From DASQHW01 sp038238245 (lineage in GTDB: Bacteria; Actinomycetota; Acidimicrobiia; IMCC26256; PALSA-610): DNA of 64,000 nt. Of this stretch, positions 1 through 8,927 are shown in pieces. The stretch lies in NCBI GenBank assembly GCA_038238245.1, contig JBBRXX010000003.1:1-64000 (forward strand), in the 5' to 3' direction. How positions within the stretch are numbered: the first letter of the stretch is position 1; each line of letters starts with the position of its first letter. The translations under genes and the position numbers were made by a program. Below the pieces are notes generated by a model, which was not told the DNA's origin, did not search any database, and saw only the letters and a list, made by a program, of their open reading frames with translations.

Positions 1-140
1 AGTACTTCCCGAAACGCTCCGAGATCGCGCACCTCAGCCAAGGCGACCTCGACAACGTCGCAGCAGAACTCAACGGCCGCCCTCGACAAACCCTCCGATG
101 GAGATCACCATCACAAGCGCTCGACGAAGCGTTGCGATGA
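1..140 (+). CDS. IS30-family transposase, C-terminal end (5' end outside window)
   Basis: The frame starting at base 3 is open from the window edge to a TGA at 138-140. It encodes about 45 residues with the order YFPKRSEI, LSQGDLDNVA, ELNGRPRQTLRW, ALDEALR. This pattern (YFPKG..., S..DLD.VA..LN.RPRK.L.W..P...) is the usual C-terminus of IS30-family DDE transposases, which catalyse cut-and-paste movement of the element. Only the tail is visible, so the catalytic residues and the left inverted repeat cannot be checked. The right end of the element should lie shortly after base 140, but I could not identify a convincing terminal repeat. The gene sits about 230 bp upstream of a damaged tRNA-Ser, which fits a mobile-element border. 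Confidence 0.8.
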   Translation, partial: YFPKRSEIAHLSQGDLDNVAAELNGRPRQTLRWRSPSQALDEALR

Positions 141-370
141 CTACCTGAACCCGCAGCCGACCGGCGCTGCTTCACTGTCACGTATCAACTGTCACGGCTC
201 ACTCATCCTGCACGCGGACGGCACGGTCGCGGGCTGCACCCTCGACTACGAGCCGGACGGGCGCCGCGGGCGTGAGGTCCGCCAGGCCGTCGTCAGGCCG
301 TGAGCTGTCGCGAAACTGCGCGATCCCTGGCCAGTTGTCACGAACATTTTGCCTGGTCAGACGGCGAATC

Positions 371-449
371 GAAGGTAGTCGCCGGTAGGTGAAACAGTCT
401 TGAAAACCGTTGTGCGCAAGCACCCAGGGTTCGAATCCCTGTCCCTCCG
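371..449 (+). tRNA. tRNA-Ser(UGA)-like gene with intact 3' half and degenerate 5' half
   Basis: Bases 399-405 form an anticodon loop CTTGAAA (anticodon TGA, Ser). They are followed by a variable arm with a GTGC/GCAC stem, a perfect T arm (AGGG-TTCGAAT-CCCT) and the 3' acceptor strand TCCCTCC with discriminator G; CCA is not encoded. Upstream the fold fails. The best 5' acceptor candidate at 371-377 mismatches the 3' strand at two positions, the D arm is too short for a class II tRNA, and the anticodon stem has an A-C mismatch. The total of 79 nt is short for tRNA-Ser (about 87-90). I read it as the 3' tRNA half kept as an attachment-site copy rather than a working tRNA. A functional gene with an odd 5' half cannot be excluded. 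Confidence 0.5.
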
Positions 450-586
450 CTCCGTTCTGGCGCGTCATGCGCCGGCATCGGTCGCCACGGAGTGTCCGCG
501 TCCGTCGCCGACAAAACTCGTTTGCCGCGGAGCTAGGCCGTTGGCAGCATCAAGGTCCGCGATGTTCGGGTGAGTTGTCGGGATGC

Positions 587-1153
587 GTGATCGTGTCGGG
601 AATGCCGGGGGCGGGAAAGTCGACCGTGACCGCGCTTGCCGCCGGTTTCCTTCCGCGGGGCGCGCAGGTCAAGGGCGATGCCGTGAACCAGATGATCCGC
701 GGCGGCCGCGTCTGGTTCATGGGCAAGCCCAAAGAAGAAGCGCTGCGGCAGGATGAGCTCTGTAACCGCAACATGTGCTCGCTGGCGAACAACTTCGTCG
801 ACTTCGGATTTACGGTGCTCATGGACACTGTGGTCGCGGACCGTGAGGAGCTGGACTTCCTCCTCACCCTGTTGTCGCCGCGCCCGGTGCGGCTCGTCAC
901 GCTCGTGCCGGGGGTAGCGGTCTGCGAGCACCGGAACGCAGCCCGACACCCCGATGAGCGGTTCCAGTTCGACGACTATCACCGACTCGACACCGACATG
1001 AGACGAGAGCTCGGCGATGTCGGCTGGTGGTTCGACACCTCCGCGCTCACGCCCGCCGCATCCGCCGAGCAGCTCGTCCTCGAAGCCGACACCCCTGCCG
1101 CTCCCTTGCAAGGCGGTTGGCACGCTCGCCTGGCGCGCCTGCATGACGCGTAG
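587..1153 (+). CDS. P-loop (AAA_33/kinase-like) nucleotide-binding protein
   Basis: This is a protein of about 188 residues with a Walker A motif GMPGAGKST at residues 5-13, placed at the extreme N-terminus as in small P-loop kinases. Later segments such as LMDTVVADREELDF and HRNAARHPDERFQFDDYH resemble the lid and adenine-side regions of shikimate/gluconate-kinase-like and zeta-toxin-like proteins. The open frame extends up to base 410, but that would overlap the tRNA. I chose the GTG at 587, which places the beta1/P-loop directly at the N-terminus; there is no strong ribosome-binding site. The substrate cannot be named. The gene stands alone beside the tRNA-Ser remnant and could be cargo of a past integration. 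Confidence 0.6.
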   Translation: MIVSGMPGAGKSTVTALAAGFLPRGAQVKGDAVNQMIRGGRVWFMGKPKEEALRQDELCNRNMCSLANNFVDFGFTVLMDTVVADREELDFLLTLLSPRPVRLVTLVPGVAVCEHRNAARHPDERFQFDDYHRLDTDMRRELGDVGWWFDTSALTPAASAEQLVLEADTPAAPLQGGWHARLARLHDA

Positions 1154-1207
1154 GCGTCGCGTCACCGTGAAAATACCTGCAAACGCGAGCAGTGCGACAC
1201 TTCACGT

Positions 1208-1693
1208 GTGCAAGACATCCGCGTACGGCTGATCACGCACAACGGGTTGCTCGAGTACGACGCCGTCGTCCTCTCCGACGACGGAAACCACCTCGTCGTG
1301 CAAGCCGAGTTCGCCGAAACCGAGCCGCACGATTTGGGTTTCGTCGTCCTCGAGCTCGGCGACATCTGGACCGAGCACTACTGGCGCGACCGTTGGTACT
1401 CGGTCAAGGCGATCAGCACCGCGTCGGGGGTGTTCAAGGGTTGGTACTGCGACGCGGCTCGACCGGCCGAGATCGACGGCGACCTTCTGGTGTCGGTCGA
1501 TCTGGAGCTCGATCTCTGGGTCTCGCCCGATCGCGCCGTCATTGCCCGCCTCGACGAGGACGAGTTCCACGCCCTCGGAGTGCCGCAGCAGGATCCACCC
1601 GCCGCGGCCGCGGCGCTGCACGCCATCGACGAGCTCGAACGGCTTGCGACGAGTGGCGAGGCACCATTCGAAGCGCCACACCCACCGAGCTGA
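1208..1693 (+). CDS. DUF402-domain protein
   Basis: The 161-residue protein starts at GTG 1208. The central part (about residues 60-125) carries the DUF402 signature GWYCD followed by DLELDLWV and DEDEFHALGV. In this family acidic residues in these segments bind divalent metal, and characterised members (FomD, nucleoside tri/diphosphatases) hydrolyse nucleotide phosphate bonds. The N-terminal 50 residues form a beta-rich segment typical of the family. The C-terminus from about residue 135 is Ala/Pro-rich and probably disordered. It is read on the same strand as the P-loop gene, 54 bp downstream. The exact substrate is unknown. Confidence 0.7.
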   Translation: MQDIRVRLITHNGLLEYDAVVLSDDGNHLVVQAEFAETEPHDLGFVVLELGDIWTEHYWRDRWYSVKAISTASGVFKGWYCDAARPAEIDGDLLVSVDLELDLWVSPDRAVIARLDEDEFHALGVPQQDPPAAAAALHAIDELERLATSGEAPFEAPHPPS

Positions 1694-1740
1694 CAACGAG
1701 CTTCGGTCCGGGGCGCGAGGGTCGCTACCCTCGGGCGCGC

Positions 1741-4700
1741 ATGACGTCGGAGACGGTGACCGTCCTGTTCACCGATGTGGTGAGCTCGACCGAGTTCTTG
1801 TCTCGGGTAGGCGAGGAGCGGGCCGAAGTGATTCGGCGCGAGCTGGTCGATCTGATGCGGATCGCGATCGCTGCGCACGGCGGCCGGGAGGTGAAGAACC
1901 TCGGCGACGGGCTCATGGTCGCGTTCGACGGGGTGATCGGGGCGCTCGGCTGCGCGGTCGCGATGCAGCAGGGGCTGCACGCCCGTAACGAGCACGCCTC
2001 CGACCCGCTGTCGATTCGGATCGGGATCTCGTCGGGCGAGGCCGACATCGAAGACGGCGACTACTTCGGCGTCCCGGTCGTGGAAGCGGCCCGGGTATGC
2101 GCGAAGGCGGGCGCGGAGCAGATCTTCGCGACCGAGATCGTCCGCCTCCTGGCGGGCTCGCGCGGCGGGTTCGAGTTCGCGGCGCTCGGGCCGTTGGAGT
2201 TGAAGGGCCTCGACGCGCCGGTCGTGGCCTATGAGGTGCGCTGGGCGCCGATCGCACCGCCGGCTGCGACGGTGCCGCTGCCCGCGCGTCTCCAGCCGGC
2301 CGAGGGCGCGATCTTCGTCGGCAGGGTGCCGCAACAGGCACTGCTGCACGACGCGTTGAAGCATGCCGATGTCGCCGCGCACCAGCGCGTCGTACTGCTC
2401 TCGGGAGAGGCCGGCATCGGCAAGACGACGCTGGTGTCGACCTTCGCGGCGGAGGCCTACGCGGGCGGATCGATCGTGCTGTACGGCCGGTGCGACGAAG
2501 ATCTGGCCATCCCCTACCAGCCCTGGGTCGAAGCGCTCACGCACCTCGTCGAGCACGCGCCCGAGGACGTGCTGCGCGACCACGTGGAGCATCGGGACGG
2601 AGACCTCGTCGCGCTGGTGCCGGCACTCACGAGCCGGCTCGATGACGTGCCGGCGTCACGGTCGTCCGATCGCGACACCGAGCGGCATCTGCTGTTCGGC
2701 GCGGTTGTCGACCTCCTGGCTCGCGTGTCGGCACCGACGAGCGTCGTCTTGGTGCTCGACGATCTGCACTGGGCGGATCGCACGACCTTGCAGCTCCTTC
2801 GTCACGTCGCGTCGACCTCCACACCGATGCGTCTGCTGGTGCTCGGGACGTTTCGCGAGACGGACATCAGCGCGAGTCATCCGCTCACCGAGGTGCTCGC
2901 GGCATTGCATCGCGAGGCCGCCGTCGAACGGGTGTCGCTCGAAGGGCTCGACGACCTCGAGTTGCTCACACTGATGGAGTTCATTGCCGGGCACGAGATG
3001 GACGGCACCGCGACCGCGCTCCGAGACGAGCTGCGAGAAGAGACGAACGGCAATCCGTTCTTCGTTACGGAGATCCTCCGCCATCTCGTCGAGACGGGAA
3101 CGATCGCAGCATCCGAGTTGCGGTCGACCGGCCTGCCGGTCTCGGTGCGCGAGGTCGTCGGCCGGCGTGTGCAACGGCTCGGCGAAGACGCGGGGCGCGT
3201 CCTGTCGATCGCGGCCGTCATCGGCCGCGACTTCGATCTCCCGTTGCTCGCGGGCGTTCGTCATCGGCGAGGTACCGGCAACAGTCTACCGCTACACGTT
3301 CGTGCACGCGCTGATCCAGCGGACGCTGTCCGACGATCTCTCCGCCGCGCGCCGTCGCCGGTTGCACCGGCGCATCGCCGAGGAGCTCGAAGCGCTGCCT
3401 GGCGCTCGAACCCATCGCGTCGCTGAGCTCGCCCGCCACTGGTTCGAGGCGGCCCAGGCCGAGGACGCCCCCAAGGCGTTCCAGTACGCGATCGCGGCGG
3501 GTGACGAGGCGCAGTTCCACCTTGCTCCCGACGAAGCCGTGCGTTGGTTCTCCCAAGCGCTCGAGCTCGTCGATCAGGTGGACGAACCCGACGTCGCGCG
3601 TTGCGACACGCTGATTCGCCTCGGCGTCGCCCAGCGCCTGGCTGCGGTGCCCGCGTTCCGGGAGACCCTGCTCGAAGCCGGGCGGCTCGCGCAGACTCGA
3701 AGCGACACCGAACGTCTCGTCGCGAGCGCACTCGCGAACAACCGCGGGTTCCAGAGCAGCGCGGGCGCGGTCGACGCGGAGCGGGTGAACCAACTCCACG
3801 CGGCGCTGGACTCGGTCGGCGAGGGATCGCCACCGCAACGAGCTCGCCTCCTGGCGCTCCTCGCAATCGAGTCGTTCTATGCGCCCGACGTCGACGTGGG
3901 CGCGCTCCTCGAGGAAGCACTCACGCTCCCGAGCGACGGTGACGCCGAGTCGCGCCTGTTCGTGCTCCGCGCCGCGCAGATCTGGTTTCCTCCGCACACC
4001 CTGCGGCGGCGCGAGGACCTGCTGCAAGAGGAGGCAACGCTGCTCGCAGATGCCGATCCGGCCCGGCGAGCATGGTACGAGAGCGAACGCTCGCAGGTGG
4101 CGTATCAGGTCGGTGACGCCGTGCGGATCCGCGATCACCTCGAGCATTGGCATGTCGCCGCGCAACAGATCGGCGATCCAGCCGTCGTATGGGCGAAGAA
4201 GTTCGCCGACGCGATGGTTGCGACACTCTGGGATGACCTCGCGCAGGCGGAGCAAATGGTCGAGGAGTCGTTGCAGTTCGGGCTCGATGCCGGCCAGCCC
4301 GACGCGTTCGCCATCTACGCAGCACAGCTCTCCTCACTCCGGCGTATGCAGGGTCGCGAGGACGAGATCTGCGACATTGTCGCCGAGGTTGCCGAGGCAA
4401 ACCCCGGGATCCCGGGTTTTCGCGCGACCCTCGCGGACCTGTACGCGTCAGCCGGGCGAGAGGACGAGGCGCGAGCGATCCTCGACGACTTCTGCGCCGT
4501 CGGGCTCGATCGTCTCCGCGTCGACATCGTCTGGGGCTCGCTGATGGCCGGATTGGGAAGAGCTGCGTCGATTGTCGAGCACCGGGACACCGGGGCCCAG
4601 CTCGCGCCGCTCGTCGCACCGTTCCACGACCAGGTCGCGTACACCGGATGCACCGTCGACGGTCCGTTCGCGCTGGCGGTCGCGATCAGCCACCGTCTCC

Positions 4701-4927
4701 TCGAGCGCTACGACGACGCTGACGTCGCGTTCCACGAGGCGCTCGCGATCAGCGAACGGCTCGAGTCGCCGTACTGGCTTGCCATGACGAAGCTCGAGCT
4801 CGCAAAGCTGCGGGTTGATCGGGACGCGAGCGCGAGCGGGGTACTCGAGGATGTGGTCACCGTGGCGCGTCAGCGCGGCTACCGCGGTCTGGAACGGCGC
4901 GCCGACGCGCTTGCGTCGTCGTCGTGA
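1741..4927 (+). pseudogene. Adenylate cyclase/AAA-ATPase/TPR regulator, broken by a deletion-frameshift near 3250
   Basis: The gene opens at ATG 1741 with a class III nucleotide cyclase domain (residues 1-165). It has the metal-binding FTDVVSSTEF and GDGLMVAFDG segments, then an AAA_16 ATPase with Walker A GEAGIGKTT and Walker B VLVLDDLHW. The frame is lost after DFDLPLLAG (about 3255) and ends at 3426. The homologous protein resumes in another frame from about 3257 (FVIGEVPATVYRYTFVHALI) and runs to 4927 through an alpha-helical TPR-like region. Family members normally have about 20 more residues between these two points, so roughly 60 bp plus a frame change appear to be missing. It is either a true pseudogene or an assembly error. 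The 3' part overlaps the convergent membrane-protein gene by 71 bp. Confidence 0.75.
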
Positions 4928-5780
4928 GGTCGAGCACGCGCGACGTGTCGCCACGCGCGACCGAGGCACCGTACGCGCCGACGATCGCGATGTTCGCGAG
5001 CCAGCCCAGATAGACCCAACTCCAGCCCGAGTCCCAGCGCACGTCGTCGCGGAACCGCATCAGGGCGGAGAACTGGAGGACCGCGAACGCGAGGTAGGTG
5101 ATGGCGGCGGGGCGCAGACGCGGGAGGTCGCGCTCGAGGGTCGCGTGGAACGCGGCGATCCCCAATGCGATGAACCACGCGCCGATTGCCCGAGCCGTCA
5201 GCGGGGTGAGCGGCCACGGCCACGAACGTCCCATGCGCGTGGGAGTGACGAACAACGCGATGCCCGCGGCCAGCATCGCCGTGCCCTGCACGATGAGTGC
5301 GGCAGCGAGTGGGCGCGGCAGAGGACTGGTGACCGGCGGGTCGCTCCCGGGCGTCCGCATCTGTACGACGATGAGCACTCCGACCACGGCCGGGAACGCG
5401 ATGTACACGACCAACCACAGCCACGCGGCGGCTCTCGCGGCGGCGTTTCCCTTGTCGAGGTGAAACTTGTCGAGGTGCAGCAGTGTGGCGATCAGCGTCA
5501 GGACGGTGAACTCCCAGACGGTGATGATCGCGATCCGCGCACGCGACCAGGAACGGTCGCGCGACGAGAGGAAGAACAGCACGAAGCCGGCGGCGAAGCC
5601 TGCGCCGAGAAATGCGGCGCTCAACGGCGGCTTGATCGTCCAGGGCGAGTAGTCCTCGGTTCGGTCGGCGAGGACGTACAGGTCCACGAAGCCGACGACC
5701 GTGAGGGTGAGCGACGTGACGAAGACGATGCGCATCGGCCGGCTCAGCCCCCGCCCGTCAGAACTCAGCGAGGAGCCCAT
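4857..5780 (-). CDS. Multi-pass membrane protein of unknown function
   Basis: This 307-residue protein has about eight hydrophobic helices, for example IVFVTSLTLTVVGFVDLYVL, AAFLGAGFAAGFVLFFL, WLWLVVYIAFPAVVGVLIVV and LAAALIVQGTAMLAAGIALF. They are separated by short charged loops such as the SSRDRSWSRAR loop. It belongs to a group of conserved actinobacterial integral membrane proteins with no assigned role, and I see no catalytic motif. The C-terminal 25 residues (TTTTQARRRAVPDRG) are basic and overlap the end of the convergent cyclase pseudogene. If the true stop were earlier the overlap would vanish, but no in-frame stop is present. Confidence 0.6.
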   Translation of the reverse strand: MGSSLSSDGRGLSRPMRIVFVTSLTLTVVGFVDLYVLADRTEDYSPWTIKPPLSAAFLGAGFAAGFVLFFLSSRDRSWSRARIAIITVWEFTVLTLIATLLHLDKFHLDKGNAAARAAAWLWLVVYIAFPAVVGVLIVVQMRTPGSDPPVTSPLPRPLAAALIVQGTAMLAAGIALFVTPTRMGRSWPWPLTPLTARAIGAWFIALGIAAFHATLERDLPRLRPAAITYLAFAVLQFSALMRFRDDVRWDSGWSWVYLGWLANIAIVGAYGASVARGDTSRVLDLTTTTQARRRAVPDRGSRADAPR

Positions 5781-5847
5781 CCCCTGGATGTTGGCACCGA
5801 ACCGGCCTCCGGGGAAAGCGTCGGAGGGGCCGCGGTGAGCGCGCGGG

Positions 5848-6123
5848 TTACTCGGCGAGACAGATCGCGAGGCGGTCGACCAGCTCGGACTTCTGCTCGT
5901 CGAAGTCCTCGAACGAGATCCGGCCGGCGTCGTAATCCTCGTGCAGTGTCTCGATGCGCTTCAGGAGGGACTCGGTCGTGAACCCGCCCTCGTTGCTCTC
6001 GGTCGTCGTGACCTCGGGGTCGTCCTCGGTCTTGTCCTGGCGGCGGGCCCGCTTCGCGGCTGCCTTCGCCTGCTTGGACCGCTCACGCTCTCGCTTATCG
6101 AAGGTCGTTCGTCGGGTGGCCAA
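5848..6123 (-). CDS. Small conserved charged protein (91 aa)
   Basis: The protein starts ATRRTTFDKRERERSKQAKA after a TTG start at 6123 and ends ...DRLAICLAE. I chose TTG because a GGGAG ribosome-binding site lies about 6 nt upstream. The residues encoded further upstream are low-quality and cross into the next intergenic region. The N-terminal third is Lys/Arg/Ala-rich and helical. The C-terminal third (residues 55-90) is an acidic amphipathic helix pair, ESLLKRIETLHEDYDAGRI then FEDFDEQKSELVDRL, resembling the SHOCT-like short C-terminal helices of other bacterial proteins. Similar short proteins with a TTFxKRxRE start occur widely in actinobacteria. No function is known. Confidence 0.6.
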   Translation of the reverse strand: MATRRTTFDKRERERSKQAKAAAKRARRQDKTEDDPEVTTTESNEGGFTTESLLKRIETLHEDYDAGRISFEDFDEQKSELVDRLAICLAE

Positions 6124-6347
6124 TGGGACTCCCTCGCCTGATCGTGAAAGAACCGCCGGTACCCAGTACCAGCGGCCCCGCATGCCCCCGGGTGAGCACT
6201 CTCTGTGGCGCGGCTCAGGCGCCAGGCTCAGCGGATGCTTGGTAACAGTGTACGCGATTCGCCTTGCCACGCGGTATCAGGCCGGTCCCGCGGCAGCCTC
6301 GAACCCGTCATATACGCGAAGAACCGGCCATTTCCGGCAGACGTCGG

Positions 6348-7094
6348 CTACTCGACGTCGGCGATCGGAACGTCGGGCGGGGCCGGCACCGACTCGAGGA
6401 CGGGAGGGGCGTCGAGGCCGACGACCCGGCCGTCGCGCAATCGCACACGCCGTTCGGCGAGGCGGGCGACCTCTTCGGCGTAGGTGACGACGATCACCGT
6501 CACCCCCTGTTCGGCCGACAGCTGTTGCAGCGTGCGGACGATCTCGTCCGACGTCGCGCTGTCGAGATTGCCGGTCGGCTCGTCGGCGAGGATGACGCGC
6601 GGTTCGTTGGCAAGCGCCCGGGCGATCGCCACTCGCTGTTGCTCGCCGCCCGACAAGCGCGACGGGAGGTGGCTCGCCCGGTCTGCCAGGCCGATGCGGT
6701 CGAGGACCTCCGCGACCCGCGATCGGCGGGCGGCGCGGCCGCTTCGGAGGGGGACCATCGCGGTCTCGACGTTCTCGGCCGCGGTGAGCGTCGGGATCAG
6801 ATTGAAGGACTGGAACACGAAGCCGATGTCGCGTGATCGCAGCTGCGTCAGTGCGCGATCATCGAGCTTCGAGAGCTCGCGACCGTCGAACACGAGCGAT
6901 CCACTGGTCGGGCGGTCGAGCGCGCCGAGAAGTTGCAACAGCGTGCTCTTGCCCGAACCGCTCGGTCCCTCGACCGCGAGGAACTCGCCCGGCGCGATCG
7001 TAAGGTCGATATTGTCGAGCGCGCGTACGGTTCGCGCCCCGGAGCCGTACGCGCGCTCGACCGACCGCAACTCGTAGAGCATGTCCGTGGTCAT
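6348..7094 (-). CDS. ABC transporter ATP-binding subunit (MacB/LolD type)
   Basis: This 248-residue ATPase has Walker A GPSGSGKST (about residues 39-47), a Q-loop FVFQSFNLIPTL, signature LSGGEQQRVAIARAL, Walker B VILADEPTGNLD and an H-loop region in which the usual His is replaced (VIVVTYAEEVARL instead of ...VTHD). Loss of the switch histidine is unusual and may lower ATPase turnover. The start ATG at 7094 overlaps the permease stop by 4 bp (ATGA), so the two are translationally coupled. With the FtsX-like permease it would form a type VII (mechanotransmission) complex that drives periplasmic or extracellular events or lipid/peptide export, not classical import. Confidence 0.85.
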   Translation of the reverse strand: MTTDMLYELRSVERAYGSGARTVRALDNIDLTIAPGEFLAVEGPSGSGKSTLLQLLGALDRPTSGSLVFDGRELSKLDDRALTQLRSRDIGFVFQSFNLIPTLTAAENVETAMVPLRSGRAARRSRVAEVLDRIGLADRASHLPSRLSGGEQQRVAIARALANEPRVILADEPTGNLDSATSDEIVRTLQQLSAEQGVTVIVVTYAEEVARLAERRVRLRDGRVVGLDAPPVLESVPAPPDVPIADVE

Positions 7095-8890
7095 CCGATG
7101 TCTCGCAGTGCCGTCGCCGGCGCCAGCCGAGCCGCGCGCCAACTTTCGACCAAGCCGGCGATGAGCCCGCCGATCAGCGCGAACAGGACGCCGAGCAGCA
7201 GCGTCGACGCGTGCAACGGGGCACTGAGCGCCACCTTGGTGGTCGTCTGCGCGGTGCTCTGCGCGATACCGATGAGCGCGCCCGCGCTCCCGCTCGCCGT
7301 GCCCGCGACACCCGGTGTCGTCGCGGTCAGCTTCGTCGACGAATGATCGACGGCGGCCGATGCGCCCCACCCGATGAGCAGACCGAGCGCGGCGCCGACG
7401 ACTGCGATCCCGAGCGTCTCGCCGAGCAACTGGCGCACCACCCGCGACTTGGACCAGCCGATCGCCCGCAGTGTGCCGATCTCGCGCACGCGCTTGGCGA
7501 TCGAAGAAAGCGTCAGCAGCACCGCGCTGACGAACGCCGCGATCAACACGATCACGGCGAGCACGCCGCCGAACCGGCTCGTCAGGTCATGCGCGTCCTT
7601 GAGGCTGCCCGACGCCTGGTCGGCGAGTGACTTCGTGGTCACGACCTCGGCGCCCGGCAACTGCTGCTTGATGGCGGCCGCAACCTTGTCGACGTCGCCC
7701 GAGCTGTTCGCTTTCACGAGGATCTGAGTGACACGGTTCGGCTTCGACGCGAGCTTCTGCAGGGTCGTCAGCGGAAAATACACGTCGGCGACGCTGCCCG
7801 TGAGGGTCGGCTGTACGAGGCCGACGACGTCGTAGCTCGTGCCGTTGATCGTCAACTTCGAGCCGACCGCGAGCTTCTTCGTATTCGCGTACGCGACGTT
7901 GAGCAGGACCTCGTTCGGCGCGCCCGGCGCGATCCAGCGACCCTTGGTGAGCTGGTCGACCGTCACGAGGCCTTCGTGCTGGTTGGCCGGGTCGACGCCG
8001 GCGACGTTGTACGTGGTGTTCGTGATGTCGGTACGCGGCGGGTTGACGACCTGGTTGATCGTTTGCAGCGGAACGGTGAACTGCGCTCGGAACTCGCGAA
8101 AGCGTGCGGGCAAGCAGTCTTCGAACGCAGGGTTGTTGCGGATCCCGCGGCCGCCGAACCCGCCCCGACGACCGCCGCCGGTGCCGCCCGCGCCCGGTCC
8201 GATCTGCACGCCCTTGGCCTGGAGGCATTGCTGGAACGCCTCGCGCTCGGCCGCGGTCAGCGGCGCGGGCCGCGTCGTCTGCGTGTACGTCTGTCCGCCG
8301 GTCTTGATCGACGCGACGATGTTCGGGACGGTGCCCGTCTCGTGTTGCACGCGCTGGACGAGACCGGGCACTGCACGGGTTACACCTGGAAGCTTCTCGA
8401 CCTCGCTCACCGCGTCCTGCGGGAACGAGAGCAGGGTCGCCGACAAGAAGAAGTCGTGGGTGAACTTGGTGCCGGCCTTGCCGAGCTTCGACAGGTCGGT
8501 CACGACGTTGCTGTGCTCGTTGAGCAGCGCGGTCGCGTCCTGCGTGTTCAGCTGGGTGTTGCGTCCGCCACCCCCGAAGAAGCCGCCGCCACCTCTCCCA
8601 CCGCCGCCACCAAAGGGCCCACCCCCTCGACCATTCGGGGTGGTGGTCGTGGTCGTCGAAGCCGAGCTCGAGGCAGGTGTGCCGGCCACGCGGGTGACGA
8701 GAATGTCGGTGCCGACCGACTTCAGCGGCGCGAGGGCGTGGTTCTGGGCATCGTCGAGACCCTGCGACACGCCGACGATCCCGATGACCAGCCCGACGCC
8801 GACCGCGAGTCCCAGAGCGGTGAGCAAGGTGCGGCCGGCTCGCCGACGCAGCTCGCGCCCGATGTAGATGACGTGGAACATTTCGACCAC
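7091..8890 (-). CDS. FtsX/MacB-like ABC permease with glycine-rich insert
   Basis: The 599-residue protein has a first membrane helix at about residues 20-40 (TLLTALGLAVGVGLVIGIVG), a large extracytoplasmic domain, and three C-terminal helices (about residues 440-600) of the FtsX type with the REIGTLRAIGWSKSRV segment. This is the classical MacB/FtsX topology. The periplasmic domain carries two low-complexity glycine-rich stretches, at about residues 85-108 and 235-250, unusual for the family. ATG 8881 (MFHVIYIG) is a possible alternative start ten codons... shorter by three codons from 8890. The ATP-binding subunit follows with a 4-bp overlap. Confidence 0.8.
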   Translation of the reverse strand: MVEMFHVIYIGRELRRRAGRTLLTALGLAVGVGLVIGIVGVSQGLDDAQNHALAPLKSVGTDILVTRVAGTPASSSASTTTTTTPNGRGGGPFGGGGGRGGGGFFGGGGRNTQLNTQDATALLNEHSNVVTDLSKLGKAGTKFTHDFFLSATLLSFPQDAVSEVEKLPGVTRAVPGLVQRVQHETGTVPNIVASIKTGGQTYTQTTRPAPLTAAEREAFQQCLQAKGVQIGPGAGGTGGGRRGGFGGRGIRNNPAFEDCLPARFREFRAQFTVPLQTINQVVNPPRTDITNTTYNVAGVDPANQHEGLVTVDQLTKGRWIAPGAPNEVLLNVAYANTKKLAVGSKLTINGTSYDVVGLVQPTLTGSVADVYFPLTTLQKLASKPNRVTQILVKANSSGDVDKVAAAIKQQLPGAEVVTTKSLADQASGSLKDAHDLTSRFGGVLAVIVLIAAFVSAVLLTLSSIAKRVREIGTLRAIGWSKSRVVRQLLGETLGIAVVGAALGLLIGWGASAAVDHSSTKLTATTPGVAGTASGSAGALIGIAQSTAQTTTKVALSAPLHASTLLLGVLFALIGGLIAGLVESWRAARLAPATALRDIG

Positions 8891-8927
8891 GAGACCATCG
8901 GATACTGGGAGTTGGATGTGAGTTTTG

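Noticed and set aside
199..468. Minus-strand open frame over the tRNA-Ser-like gene
   Set aside because: Antisense to the tRNA 3' half; a common false call at tRNA loci.
1192..1740. N-terminal extension of the cyclase frame
   Set aside because: Overlaps the DUF402 gene on the same strand and is Arg-rich frame-shadow sequence; the true start is ATG 1741.
4815..5981. Plus-strand open frame of 388 residues
   Set aside because: Arg/Glu/Asp-rich shadow of the minus-strand membrane protein, with no domain pattern.
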